From contig JAPZLL010000008.1 in NCBI GenBank assembly GCA_036250225.1, positions 620,001 to 684,000 of the forward strand: a stretch of 64,000 nt of DNA, given 5' to 3'. Positions 31,901-42,108 of the stretch are shown here, piece after piece. The translations under genes were made by a program, and so were the position numbers. Positions within the stretch are counted from its first letter, which is position 1. The number at the start of each line of letters is the position of its first letter. The notes below the pieces were generated by a model. That model saw only the letters and a program-made list of their open reading frames with translations, searched no databases and was not told the DNA's origin. This DNA comes from Cercophora sp. LCS_1. Taxonomy: Eukaryota > Ascomycota > Sordariomycetes > Sordariales > Lasiosphaeriaceae.

Positions 31901-32638
31901 AGTGACTCTCTCGATGTCCACCTGACGACGGGATTTCGCTAGGTGAACAATGACTCTGTCTCTGAACTCGACCTGCTCGCCGGAGTCAAGGGCCGTATAT
32001 TCCGTCCAGACTTGTTCGTACGAACCACCGCGCGGAGAGTCGAGAAGGCGTTGTAACAACACATTGGATGACTGGCCGCTTGTTATAATATCCCCCAATT
32101 CTGGGTGGGTCACCACCAGCAGCGCTGGGTCTGAGCCTTCTGCCCGGTTCTGAATATATTCAGAGAAATCCGTGTTCTCCTCTTCGCCCTCCCGTGACAC
32201 TCCCTGGGCGTCTGAGGCCTGTTCCACCCCCGGCACCGATGCCGCATCTGCTTCCCCTGTGTCGGAGGCGGAGGAAAACGGACGCGCTGCAATCGTTCTC
32301 GAGCTCTGGCCAAGCTCGGGACAAGGCGTGAAAGTAGGCCGCAGTCGTTTGAGAAAGGAAGCAGCCCCGCTTGGGTAGAGAAACTCGAGTAGAAACGGGG
32401 ATGCCGTCATGGTGTCCGGCAGTTTGCTGGGTTTCGGCGGCACAGGGGGTGCTTCGGGCTCGGCGGATTGCAACAGCAATGGAGAGCGGCAGGCGTCCAA
32501 GAGTTCATATTCGGCTGCGCCATGGTGCCAGAAGCTGGTGTGAAGATGTCGACGAGTCCTGAGGGGCGATCGACTGGCGGAAGGCAGGATTCTCTGCAAG
32601 CTGCATGTGTCGATGCTCGCTGCCGTCCTCTCCAGCAT
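28919..32638 (-). CDS. cya5: Mitochondrial pentatricopeptide-repeat protein, Cya5-like translation regulator
   Basis: One uninterrupted exon of 1239 aa. The N-terminus MLERTAASIDTCSLQRILPS and RTRRHLHTSFWHHGAA matches the conserved start of fungal Cya5 proteins; it is basic and fits a mitochondrial targeting sequence. From about residue 420 to 860 PPR units of 35 residues follow, such as WNILLKAYAKADDYESAVET, YSFSGVMQMVSARGDLSLTL, WNILLRHYGNRRDLDKVNGV and YGYLLTALVNCRQSHHALHF. PPR arrays bind organellar RNA one base per repeat. In Neurospora, cya-5 is needed for expression of cytochrome oxidase subunit 1; I infer the same role here. The C-terminal ~250 residues are charged and less repetitive. 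It is divergent from srp68, with 466 bases between start codons. The stop is TAG, and a second TAG follows nine codons later. Confidence 0.8.
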   Translation of the reverse strand: MLERTAASIDTCSLQRILPSASRSPLRTRRHLHTSFWHHGAAEYELLDACRSPLLLQSAEPEAPPVPPKPSKLPDTMTASPFLLEFLYPSGAASFLKRLRPTFTPCPELGQSSRTIAARPFSSASDTGEADAASVPGVEQASDAQGVSREGEEENTDFSEYIQNRAEGSDPALLVVTHPELGDIITSGQSSNVLLQRLLDSPRGGSYEQVWTEYTALDSGEQVEFRDRVIVHLAKSRRQVDIERVTELFSGLDLDQWTPASVSAAVLARLLSKDVSSALHIHKQAVSETGITSGLDPLLAYALALDYWDLATRLLGDDMSHWQQLPQFILLSRLPEFHRKLSGLDRFSGEIEDGETRDKLKSQTGAVLKMIARTSVSLFRPSDAEIILDRAQDRLAYETHILDCAEKELWDQVGPLYRRYRKLPSPSISEALLRAALYAFALDNNIRGLEEVAVDWYRAHGHMDTGAYKTMATHYARRGDIGGVARMTYEWAKWYPESIEEDPQKWVSIQMNVHAVRGNPREAARIMNEAVERWGPQPDPIHWNILLKAYAKADDYESAVETLLRLCEEAKPDSYSFSGVMQMVSARGDLSLTLELYKFAIEKGVEPSASMVGCVVEAYCQNDRFPEAERLCKIVTETKSITGEYSHLWNILLRHYGNRRDLDKVNGVLDVMTEHKVPYDSFTYGYLLTALVNCRQSHHALHFLNISTEQNVFKPTQHHYLILMAAFIESNEPHHVIKIKQKMDELGFEKTPNQVAKLMKALGKWSRMPSYKKTGDAGQQFLAWTMKEFSRTIHNQPPQTVSEFKNTTNMYSQLMFVLTQFRDFASVEQLMKLYQLQFPSKGNTETIPLKLLHNIMLADFYEKKHDRVEAIFDLILDRLIRTNKAGKAGLNDEGPRRVLRGLRFSITEPLKTMQRLYLAQSNPQALMALIARVRNNGFELDSKNWNLHVQALATLKQWREAFAVCEEQLMPQWTGWQQLRVRTPGVKSSLPLDVRRLGSNPHRPRPISYTLIILAREYMELEQMTLWSNEADQLFKAINRDYPKTVHAVTTMVRTYSDQEERIFTSTGVPDLYETNKLEIEVDKLDTAQKLAKITEQKKAVPGEAMLAPGPGEFGTGPVEIGDSDSASASGARDYAPRTMLKVPKDCKEEVSLEDFLVKRRRGPEPVVRKVQPVLYSHERRTRKAAQAKKRELNLFAEFTQSPHGLPVGVKRSEDPFSKLEEKAVNPHKKGAGKPVTEW

Positions 32639-33104
32639 CGCTAGGACTCAATTCCAGCGCCGGCTCGGGGGTCGGCGCATTACCGTAGGTTGATTGGAAG
32701 CTCCCGGTCGTCTCGGAGCATTTCAGCTGGTCGCGTTTGGCAAATAGGGGGTCTCTGCGGTGAAGGGAGCTCGATTTCGGGATCGCAACTACGAACACCA
32801 AAAATTTTGGACGCGGTCGTCAGTGGATTTGCAGTGGAGGCCCAAGCTTCTGGCCAGGGTCTCACGCCACTGACCTAGCTCAGTGGCATGTGGGGGCTTG
32901 GTGGGTAACAGGGGCAGGTAAGCCGCTGCCAGCTGGCATCCTCTGCCCGACAGCTCTGTCTGGCGCAGCAAGGTTTTGGGACGACATTGGTTTGTGCGGG
33001 GCACAATCGGGACATCGAACAGCGGAAAATGTGCCCCACCCCCTTGCGTCCAGGTTCAAGTTGTCATCTAGGAACAGCTCGCACCAAGACCCGGTAGAAC
33101 GGCA
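32639..33104. other. Bidirectional promoter cya5/srp68
   Basis: 466 bases shared by two divergent start codons. Near 32790-32820 it contains CAAAAATTTTGG, an A/T palindrome. No coding frame supported. Confidence 0.45.
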
Positions 33105-35039
33105 ATGGATATCACGAAGCTTGTAGTGTCCTCTAGAGAGGCCGCCCTCCTCTATGGCGACTACAGCACATACCGAAGCCAGCTCACCAAGAAGCTCCTC
33201 AACAGCCGCAAGAAGCTGAACATCGCGACCAAGAACAGAGGGAAGTTTCAACCCAAGGGTGCCGTCACGGCCGATAAAATCGCCGAGAACAATGAGTATG
33301 CCACCTCCTCTTTACCTCAGCCTCTGGTCTTACTTGTTTGTGCAGATACCTTCTTCTTCAACTCCTGACCGCCGAGCGCGCCTGGGCGCAGGCCATGTCG
33401 ATGAAGGCATCCCATTCGGCAGATAACAAGGGCATGAATGGCAGCGCCCGGTCGCACATTGTTTCGAGGCTCGAAAAGGGGGCCAAGGTTGCGGAGGCGC
33501 TTGCACAAGCTCTCTGTCAGGAGGACAGCGGCGCAAATTCGACTGATGTTCTGGAGGCGAAGGCATACTCTGCCATGCTGCGCGGCGCGGCTCTCTTTGA
33601 AAAGCAACATTGGGAGTCGTGCTTGGAGAACTATGCGGTGGCGCGCATTATCTACAGCGCTCTCACTACCTCGGCGAAGGGCGACATCTTCAAAGACCTC
33701 CTTTCCGAGACCATCGACCCATCAATCCGATATGCCGCATACCAGGCTAAGATCCCCAGAACCCAGCCGGTTCCGACAATCGCCCGCAAGGCATTCTTGG
33801 AAGCCGACTCTGACGTTGTTGACGAGATCAAGGAAAAATTCCCTGAGGTGTTGAAGCACGGCGATCCAGACGCAAAGAAGGGGTTCTCCGGGGCTGAAGG
33901 GGCACCAACAACGCTTTCATGGCGTGGACGGGAGGTCAAGATTGAAGATGCCGCCATCGCCGTGGCTTGGGCATCTGTCGCAACCGCCAAGGCGACACTG
34001 GCAGAAAAGCTTGCCTCCTCCAGCTCACTCGCACCCAAGGATATGGCCGCCGCCTATGACGATATCCTGATTGCCAGCCAGGATGCCGTTGACGCAACCA
34101 AACAAGCCATCGACGAGCTCAAGGCCGAGGGCGTCTCCCAAAGTGACCCACGAATGCAGAGCCTCCAGATCACTCGGACAGCCGTCAACTACGAGATGAT
34201 CAGCTGGCGAATCGGGCGTAATCGGGTTCTCGTTGGCAAAGACGACGGCGCCCATCTCGAATTCGGGCACACCTCCAAACGCAAAAGGGATACCTCAGAA
34301 TCCGACCCTGACCACCAACAGCTTGCCCCCGGCCGGCAAATCGCTCGCCTCAAAGAAAAGGTCGTCCTCTACGATGGTGCCCTCCAGTCCATCGAGTCCA
34401 TTACTGAGCTTCCCGGTGTCGCAAACGACCAGTCCCTCTCTGCCCGCCTCGAAGCCACGACTCAATACTTCATCGCCCTCAAGTAAACACAACCCCTGCC
34501 CTTCTCCCTTTTGACATGCTAACGAAACCAGGTCTCTCGCTGTCGCGCGCTCTCATTCCGTAGCAGGCCACGCGCTCAATGCTCTCGCCCTCATCAAGCA
34601 TGCGCTCAGCCAAACCACCGCCGCCCTTCCCATCCTCACCGACGCCTCTGACAACTCGCCCCGCAACATCAACGTAACCAAATCTGACATCCAGCTCCTT
34701 CACAGTGTTTTGAGCGGAGAGCTCCAACGCTCGCGGGCCCTGGTAGAGATCTTCGATCCCAAGAAGCAGTCAAAGGGGAATTCTGCGTCCAAACCGCTTG
34801 TCGCGCAGCTCTCCAACTATCCTGCTGGCGGCGTTGACCTCGAGAATATTGTTACCTACCCACCGCAACAGGAACCGATCCCCGTCAAACCCTTGTTCTT
34901 GGACGTGGCTTGGAATTACATCACATATCCGGAGAAGAGTGGCGTCAGTGGAAAGGGCGCGGAAAGGGCGCAGGAGAAGGCAACTACATCTACAGCGGAA
35001 GAGCCCAAGAAGAAGGGATGGTTTGGGTTTGGACGATAG
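33105..35039 (+). CDS. srp68: Signal recognition particle subunit SRP68
   Basis: Exons 33105-33295, 33346-34482 and 34532-35039 give 611 aa. The N-terminal RNA-binding helical domain is recognised by YGDYSTYRSQLTKKLLNSRK, then KLNIATKNRGKFQ and, across the first intron, ENNEYLLLQLLTAERAWAQA. Further family segments: KAYSAMLRGAALFEKQHWES with NYAVARIIYSAL, DPSIRYAAYQ, and YEMISWRIGRNRVLVG. The C-terminus has the SRP72-binding region (QPVPVKPLFLDVAWNYI-like) and ends KKKGWFGFGR. SRP68 with SRP72 binds the 7S RNA and helps translocation of secretory proteins at the ER. Both introns are about 50 nt and preserve frame. The stop is TAG. The gene converges on mitochondrial Hsp70. Confidence 0.95.
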
Positions 35040-35501
35040 GTATAAAATGATGGGGCAACCTGTGTCGATGTTTTGTTTTGGCATGCCAAGTATTTTTGCA
35101 CTGAACATCACGAATGTGAAGCGGATACATCGTTTTCAATCGAGTCTTCTTTCCAGCAAAGCCGGCTCTCTATAGAGGGGGGATTCTAATTACGTTGGCT
35201 TCGTGATGCTCATCTCACAACCAAACATATGTACACACACAATGCAGCCTTATCCTGTTCCCCGTTCCGAATCCGGCCACCGTTCCATCTCATCATCGAG
35301 AATCGTAAGGTGTCTTCCCATGAACGCACAAATTTTTATGCTCAAACGCCTTCCACCGGACTGCAAAAATATAGGACAAGCTCCCAAGGCCATCCGGAAA
35401 AGCACATGATATGGGTACAAAAGAATACAGTGGAGAACCGCTCCAAACCTAGTCAGACAAACAGTAGAAGTAGAGGGGTATAATGGGTATCGGAGAGACG
35501 T
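35040..35501. other. Convergent 3' region srp68/ssc1
   Basis: 462 bases between facing stop codons. AT-richer than the flanking exons; probable overlapping 3' UTRs. No feature beyond that. Confidence 0.45.
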
Positions 35502-36945
35502 TTACGGCTTCTTCTCGCCCTCAGAGCCGGCATCCTGACTGCCAGTCTGCTGCTCGCCAGACTCGGCGCGCGCCTTGTGCATCTTGTCAAAGAGGTTCAA
35601 GCTGGCAACCTGGAGCTCATCGGTCTTCTCCTTGATCTCGGCAGCAGTAGCGGAGCCCTCACCGGACTGGCTCTTGGCAACGAACTCGCGGAGAGAGGCA
35701 ATCTTCTCGCGAAGACCATCAGCCTCGGTCTTGTCGAGCTTGTCGGCGTACTCGTTGAGGGCCTTCTCAGTATCGTTGAGGACGCTATCGGCGCGGTTGG
35801 CGGTCTCGATAACAGCCTTGCGCTCCTTGTCCTGTTCGGCGTACTTCTCAGAGTCCTCAACCATCTGCTGGATCTCAGAGTCGGAAAGACCAGAGCCCGA
35901 GGCAATGGTGATGGACTGGTCCTTGTTGGTAGACTTGTCCTTGGCATGGACGTGGACGATGGAGTCAGCGTCAATGTCGAAGGTGACCTCAATCTGGGGA
36001 ACACCACGGTGGGCAGGAGGGATGCCAACGAGCTGGAAGTTGCCGAGGAGCTTGTTGTCGCGGACAAGTTCGCGCTCACCCTGGAAAACCTTGATCTCGA
36101 CGGCGGTCTGGAAGTCGGCGGCAGTGGAGAAGACCTGCGACTTCTTGGTAGGAATGGTGGTGTTGCGGTTGATCAGGCGAGTGAAGACACCGCCGAGGGT
36201 CTCAATACCGAGAGACAGAGGGGTAACGTCAAGGAGGAGAAGATCCTTGACCTCACCGGAGAGGACAGCACCCTGGATGGCGGCGCCAATGGCGACGGCC
36301 TCATCGGGGTTGACGGACTTGGCGGGGTCGCGGCCGAAGATGCTCTTGACCGACTCAGCAACCTTGGGCATACGGGTCATGCCACCAACGAGAATAACCT
36401 CCTGGATGTCCTTGGCCTGGAGGCCAGCATCCTTCAGGGCCTTACGGACGGGCTCAATGGTCTTGCTGATAAGGGGGTCGACCATGGCCTCGAGCTGAGC
36501 ACGAGTAAGCTTCTGGTTGATGTGCTTGGGGCCGGAAGCGTTGGCAGTGATAAAGGGAAGGTTAATGTCGGTCTGGAGCGAGGAGGAGAGCTCGATCTTG
36601 GCCTTCTCGGCGGCCTCACGGATTCTCTGGACGGCCATGCGGTCGCCGGTAAGATCGATGCTGGTCTCCTTCTTGAACTGCTGGACGAGGTGGCGGACAA
36701 GGTGGATATCGAAGTCCTCACCACCCAAGTGGGTGTCGCCGTTGGTCGACTTGACCTCGAAAACGCCGTTCTGGATCTCGAGGACGGAGATATCGAAAGT
36801 ACCACCACCAAGATCGTAGACAGCGACAACGCGGTCAGCCTCCTTCTCGAGACCGTAGGCCAGGGCAGCAGCGGTAGGCTCGTTGACGACACGGAGAACG
36901 TTAAGGCCGGAAATCTGACCAGCATCCTTGGTGGCCTGACGCTGC

Positions 36946-36977
<32 letters not shown>

Positions 36978-37649
36978 GGCGTTCTTGACGGGCTTGCTGA
37001 GGTAGGCCTCGGCGGTCTCCTTCATCTTGTTGAGGACGAAGCCACCGATCTGGGAAGGAGAGTACTTCTGGCCGCGGGCCTCAACCCACGCGTCACCGTT
37101 GCTGTGCTGGACAATCTTGTAAGGCACCTCCTTGATATCTCTTTGCACCTCAGCGTCGGTGAACTTGCGACCGATTAACCTCTTGGTGGCGAAGAGGGTG
37201 TTCTCTGGGTTGACAACGGCCTGGCGCTTGGCGGCAACACCGACCAATCGCTCACCGTCCTCGGCGAAAGCAACGACGGAAGGTGTTGTCCTGGCACCCT
37301 CGGCGTTCTCGATAATCTTGGGAACCTTGCCCTCCATGATGGCAACGGCGGAGTTGGTGGTACCTATGCAATTGACACCGTTAGCCACAATATGGGCGAA
37401 CGCGATCTTCCCGAAGCTGCTTACCAAGATCGATACCAATGACGGAGCCCTTGACCTTCTCATCGGACCCCGTCGACTCGAACCGCCTGTAGGCGGGGAT
37501 CATGGGCTTCCGCATCATGCCCGCAGCGCGGGTGGCTCTCGGAAGCTGTGCGCAATGTCATGTTAGCATGAGATGAACTGTTGAGCTCGTGCGAGTCGTG
37601 ATGCGAGCGCATCGCCACTTACAGCTCTGGAAAGCCTTGTGGACATCAT
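35502..37649 (-). CDS. ssc1: Mitochondrial Hsp70 (Ssc1/mortalin type)
   Basis: Exons 37649-37623, 37545-37425 and 37363-35502 give 669 aa. The start MMSTRLSRALPRATRAAG is a basic mitochondrial presequence; mature protein begins near FESTGSDEKVKG. The ATPase domain has VIGIDLGTTNSAVAIMEG, VYDLGGGTFDISVLEI and the GGMTRMPKV loop. The substrate domain has LLLLDVTPLSLGIETLGG and the linker EVKDLLLLDV. The C-terminus is Gln/Ser/Gly-rich, without EEVD, as expected for an organellar form. It pulls imported precursors through the TIM23 channel and folds matrix proteins. The second intron interrupts the Gly of DLGTT, so the long exon alone appears to start with unrelated residues. Upstream, GAAATTTC at 37861-37868 is a two-unit heat-shock element. 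Codon bias is strong, as in highly expressed genes. Confidence 0.97.
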
Positions 37650-38571
37650 CTTGAATGTGTGTGATTAGAAAGAGTAAAAGGAACAACACCCTTGTCGACT
37701 GGGAGAAGGATGTAGGGAAGAGAGGTCCGATAGACGGGGTGCGATGAGGTTGGGCTCGGATATTCGAGTGGTTTTCGATGGAGAGAGGGTACGTGAGAAC
37801 TCGGCAAGCTCCTTTTGTACCGGGAGAAAAAAATTCACAGCACGGCCATCGAAGGCGTTGGAAATTTCGCTGCTGGCCACTGGCCGGGAGGCAGGCAAGT
37901 GGGCCACTTCAGAGAGGACCCACATGAGGCATGCCGTTCGTCACTGCGCGGAAAACCGGAATGGCAGGGCACGTGATCTGGAGTTCCCCGGGGAGCCGTC
38001 CTCTCCACCGTAGCTTTCCCCCTACCGTTTGTCAAGCGATTGGCCTTCTCGGTTGGTTCAAACAAAGAACGGGCCTCCCACGCAGAGTCTGCCGCGGTGG
38101 CGTTCATCGCAGCATCCGATGTGACATGCAACTTCAAATCGGTGTAGGTAGCAAATTGTAAATTGCTCTGGACGACCGCAAACTCAGGCCTTGTCTGCAA
38201 ATGGCGTCCCTTTAAGCCTGGAAAATTACACGCCATCAGTCTATAAAGCCTATAGCACAGTTGTTTGAGCTGGTGGCGACTGCTTTATGGTTTGCTCTAG
38301 GTGACGGCAAGAGCTCTTTACTCCGCCCTCTCCACCAGCAATGACGACTGTTTGGACGGACGTTCCACATCCCGCGAAGCATTCAATCGATATCTTCGAC
38401 ATCGAGACAGCCAGCACTTGACTTTTGCTGCGCTGACCCCTTTCGGCACCTTTTCCCAACTTCATCACAAGAAATCATCTGGACAGAATTGCGCGGCGCA
38501 CGCAGCTGCGGCTTTGCTTGATGGTCGCATCGCGCTAAACATCCCGCGCCAGCATCATCGGCATCGGTACG
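37650..38571. other. Bidirectional promoter ssc1 / DUF2415 gene
   Basis: About 0.9 kb between divergent starts. Contains a two-unit heat-shock-like element (37861-37868). Open frames of 130-160 codons overlap in several phases and do not look coding. Confidence 0.45.
37861..37868. promoter_or_regulatory. Possible heat-shock element
   Basis: GAAATTTC fits nGAAnnTTCn, the minimal two-unit site of heat-shock factor, 212 bases upstream of the ssc1 ATG. A third unit is not obvious, so the call is weak. Confidence 0.3.
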
Positions 38572-41056
38572 ATGGCCGTCGACCACGACGAGTAAGGGTC
38601 CCCCGGCTGAAGAATTCTATCCACACCCGACCTTCCCGACCATGCCTTCAATTGCTGACAAGAGACCGCGACAGCTATGTTCCGACAGAGGATCTGATCC
38701 TGACGAAGCCGCGGCGACACTTTCGCACAATAGTCCGTGCTATGTACGTGTTCCCTAGCAGTGGGGCAAGCAGTTGATGGTTTATCGCTGTCGTACCGAA
38801 CTTGTCTAACGCATTGTGTCTAGACATTGGCAACTGCGGTCTCTGATTGGAGTCGAGAGCCAAAACATTGTCTACTACGTCACGGGCACCGATAACAAAA
38901 ACGTCCAGCGGCTCAACACTACGACGCACGAAACCGAAACGATCAAGCGACTCCCCTTCCCGCCTAGGTGTCTGGTTGCGGAGAACGGTTGGATCTGTTG
39001 CGGCGGCGACAATGGTGACTTTGCTGCCATACAGCTTGAGGAGGCAAACGCGGCCAACAGGTGGGACCCTGTCATCACCAGCCTGCTGGAGCAAGCGACA
39101 TACCCAGAAGCGGACCCCGACGCCTCGCGGTCAACATCAGAAGATCCCATCTTTCTTTCGCTAGCTCGCGCTCGCTCCACAAAGAGTCTGTTGGTTGAGA
39201 GCAAGAAGTTTGGAAAGGAGCTGGTTAACTGCATCACCCTCTGGTTTCCACCAACACTGGCTCAGCCATTTGCAGGGGCCTACGCCGACCCAGTGGCTGT
39301 CTTGTCCAACAACGACAGGACAGTAACGGTGATCAGACTCAAAGACCAAGAGGCCGAGGAGACACTTACGTTTCCAGATTGCGTGAACCGCGCAATAATC
39401 TCCCCAGACGGTAGGCTGCTGATCGCCATCACTGATGACCCCTATCTCTACATATACGAGCGGACGGAGAAGCCAACGCACGGTAACCACTTTCGACGAG
39501 TAGAAAAACCTGTCTACCAATGGATATCGTGCGGGAAGATACACCTGAGGAGCCAGAAACCTGACGACCCAACCACCGTGAGGGGAAGCTTTGCCGCATG
39601 CTTCTCAGGCACCGGAAAGTATCTTGCTATTGGGACGCAGTCGGCTAGCATCTCCATATTCAACGTTACGGCCCTGACCATACCGGGGGCAGAGCCGCTT
39701 TTGGCATGTTTCACAGCATCTCGGCCCAGCGCGGAGCACGGCGCTGTGCGCGACATGGCGTTTGCACCTGGCCACAGTGACCTTCTCGCGTGGACGGAAG
39801 ACCGCGGCCGCGTTGGGATTGCCGATTTCCGCAATGGCTACATATCCCGCCAAGTGATTGCTCTTGACAGGCCTGACGACTTTGAGCACCTTACAACTAC
39901 CGATCGCGGCACAATCGACCCCCGTCTATTGGAGCAACGGGCCAACGATGGCAACCTGGCCTCGAGTTTCTCTGTAGCTCTCGATATGGGCCCCTCGCAG
40001 ACTCGGGCTGCTCTGCTGGACCCCCGCGGAAACCCCTTGCGGTACTATTCCCCTTTGACATCAGAGGAGACACTCGTTTTGGAAGCCCTCCGTGAACACC
40101 GCCGTCGTCAAGAGCAACGCGGAACAGGGGCAGAAACAGGGACCGCCGGGACGGGAACCGGCGCCGGAACTGCCGGGACGGCTTCGCCGACGCCCCGCAC
40201 GTGGGCCGACCGTCCCGCTCGATCCGGGCCCACCTCAGATGGCAACAATACCGATCTTCCCCACGAAAGATCTGGCAGTGTCACCCGCACCGTGTCGGAT
40301 ATTATGAACACGATTCGTGAGCAGCATGAACGGCTCAACTCTCTTCGGGCGGCGCCGGAGGCCCGGACTAATCCGGACTTCCTTCAGCGCAGCCGTGAGC
40401 GTGTCCGCGAGCGCGCTGAGCGAGCCGAAGCCAACAACGCTAATAACTCCTCTTCATCTTCGGCTAGCGTCACCACGGACCACCGGCGTACCGCTCCCGT
40501 GCCTCCGCCGCCTGGTTCCGGCTCCGGCGCGGCCCGAGTGGGTCCGCTCGGCCCACAGATTCCGTCCAGCCTCGTCACCAGGGATCGTGCCGACGAACGC
40601 CGTGCTCTCCGCATGGCGGTAGATTCTTATCTTAGTGGCGGGAATCCGCCAATCTATCCCGAGGTAGCGTCATTCGCAAGGAGATTTCCCGGCGTCAACC
40701 CCGAGGAACGAGTCGACGGGGATGTTTGGACCAACGCGATTGATACCGAGGCTGCAAGAGCCGAATCTAGGCGGCGTGACAGAACCGCATATCTGATGCG
40801 TGACTGGGATGAGCCTCCAACACGGCGAGTCGAACGATACTTTGCCCGCCCCGAGCAGCCACAGCCCGACCCGTATGACACGGCGGGCCTGGGCTGGAGC
40901 GAGGACGGACGGACTTTGTTTGTGCCCCCATCACCCGCAACAATACGTTGTTTGCTAACATGAACCCACAGGTACGTTGCGGCTGACGATGGAATCTACG
41001 AACTGCGTGTCAACCAGCTCGGTCGAAAGCTGTTCTCAAGCGTTGATATGCGGTAA
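38572..41056 (+). CDS. Uncharacterised WD40-like protein with DUF2415 motif
   Basis: Exons 38572-38591, 38663-38743, 38824-40917 and 40972-41056 give 759 aa. The first exon codes only MAVDHD and part of Glu. Propeller-like segments follow (HWQLRSLIGVESQNIVYYVT, ENGWICCGGDNGDFAAIQLE, TFPDCVNRAIISPDGRLLIA, YLAIGTQSASISIFNV), then the signature VRDMAFAPGHSDLLAWTEDR with VGIADFRNGY, which I recognise as the DUF2415 motif of fungal proteins. After residue ~450 a disordered region rich in Gly/Thr (GTGAETGTAGTGTGAGTAGT), Arg and Ser precedes a conserved end, AGLGWSEDGRTLYVAADDGI. That last stretch is only restored by removing intron 40918-40971, which supports the model. No function is established that I can name. 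Confidence 0.85.
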
Positions 41057-42108
41057 ATCTTGCAACTTGCACACGCTTTCGCTTTGTGGAATCTTTATCG
41101 TACAACATTACCGAGACTTTGATTCTCTGGCTGACACATTTTATGACCTGGGATCGGTGTTGGCGTTTTTTTGAACCTCGACAGATATTATGAGTCTTGC
41201 GAAGGGTGACTAGGGCCTCGGCGTTATATTTGGGTCTTAAAAACATGACTGCGCCCAATTGAGAACGTTTTTATGACTTATCGCGGTGATTTCAGGTGTG
41301 CACCTGCGGATTTTCCTTGGGTTTTCAGGGTCTCGTGGGGCCCCAGGCCAGAATGATGCTCGAGGCTCAATGGGTTTCACCGCTCGTAGGGTCCGATGCG
41401 CCTTTGCTAATTGTGGTTGAGCCTCCGTCGGGGCAAGTAGCGAACTAGCGAGAAGCAAAAGTGATCAAGCTCGTCAACTTGTCAATTTCCCTGGTCCTCT
41501 CCGCGTGTGCCGCCAGCAGACGGGACACTCGTAAAGTCATGATGATGAGGCACGTTTCATTACCAGGAGGCGCTGTCAAAGTTCTTGGATCGCCGATTTT
41601 GTCCCGATTTCGAGGTATAAAGCCCCGTCAAATCCGCCTGTTTCGTGTCTGTTCTCCCCCTTGCTCTGCTATTCCCAGGACGTGCCAGGCTGTTTGACAT
41701 AAAACGAGCCTGCCTGTGAAGTTTTGGAGATGCTCGTTTTCGGCTAGGAGACCAACTCTCTAGAACCCCTCACCCTCGTCCGCGTTATGTCAAACCCCTT
41801 GCCACGTCATGAAGACATCACTGTATCTGTATTCCGGTCTCCGTGGCTGAACATTGAAGTGCACGGTGTATTTCCAATGTTGGTAAGAGGATTCCGTGAT
41901 CCTATCTCTCATGACTTGTCTTTTTTTTTGGTTGTTATTTCTTGCACTACACTAAAAATTACATTCCGTACATCCTTTTATTGTCAAAATTGCTTCATTT
42001 TCCTGTGTACATGGGTAGATGAGGTTGAAATTCGCAGGCAATATGGCCTGCTATGTACTCATTATGTGTCATCACATGGTCATACAGAAAGAGACATCCC
42101 AATCCTCA
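41057..42108. other. Convergent intergenic region
   Basis: About 1 kb between facing stop codons. The half near 41880-42100 is AT-rich with T runs. A plus-strand frame of 121 codons (41787-42152) overlaps the 3' end of the next gene and is not convincing. Confidence 0.45.

Noticed and set aside
35577..37178. 533-codon plus-strand open frame, Leu/Gly/Asp/Val-rich
   Set aside because: It lies entirely antisense to ssc1. Long antisense frames are a known by-product of the biased codon use of Hsp70 genes; no domain is visible.
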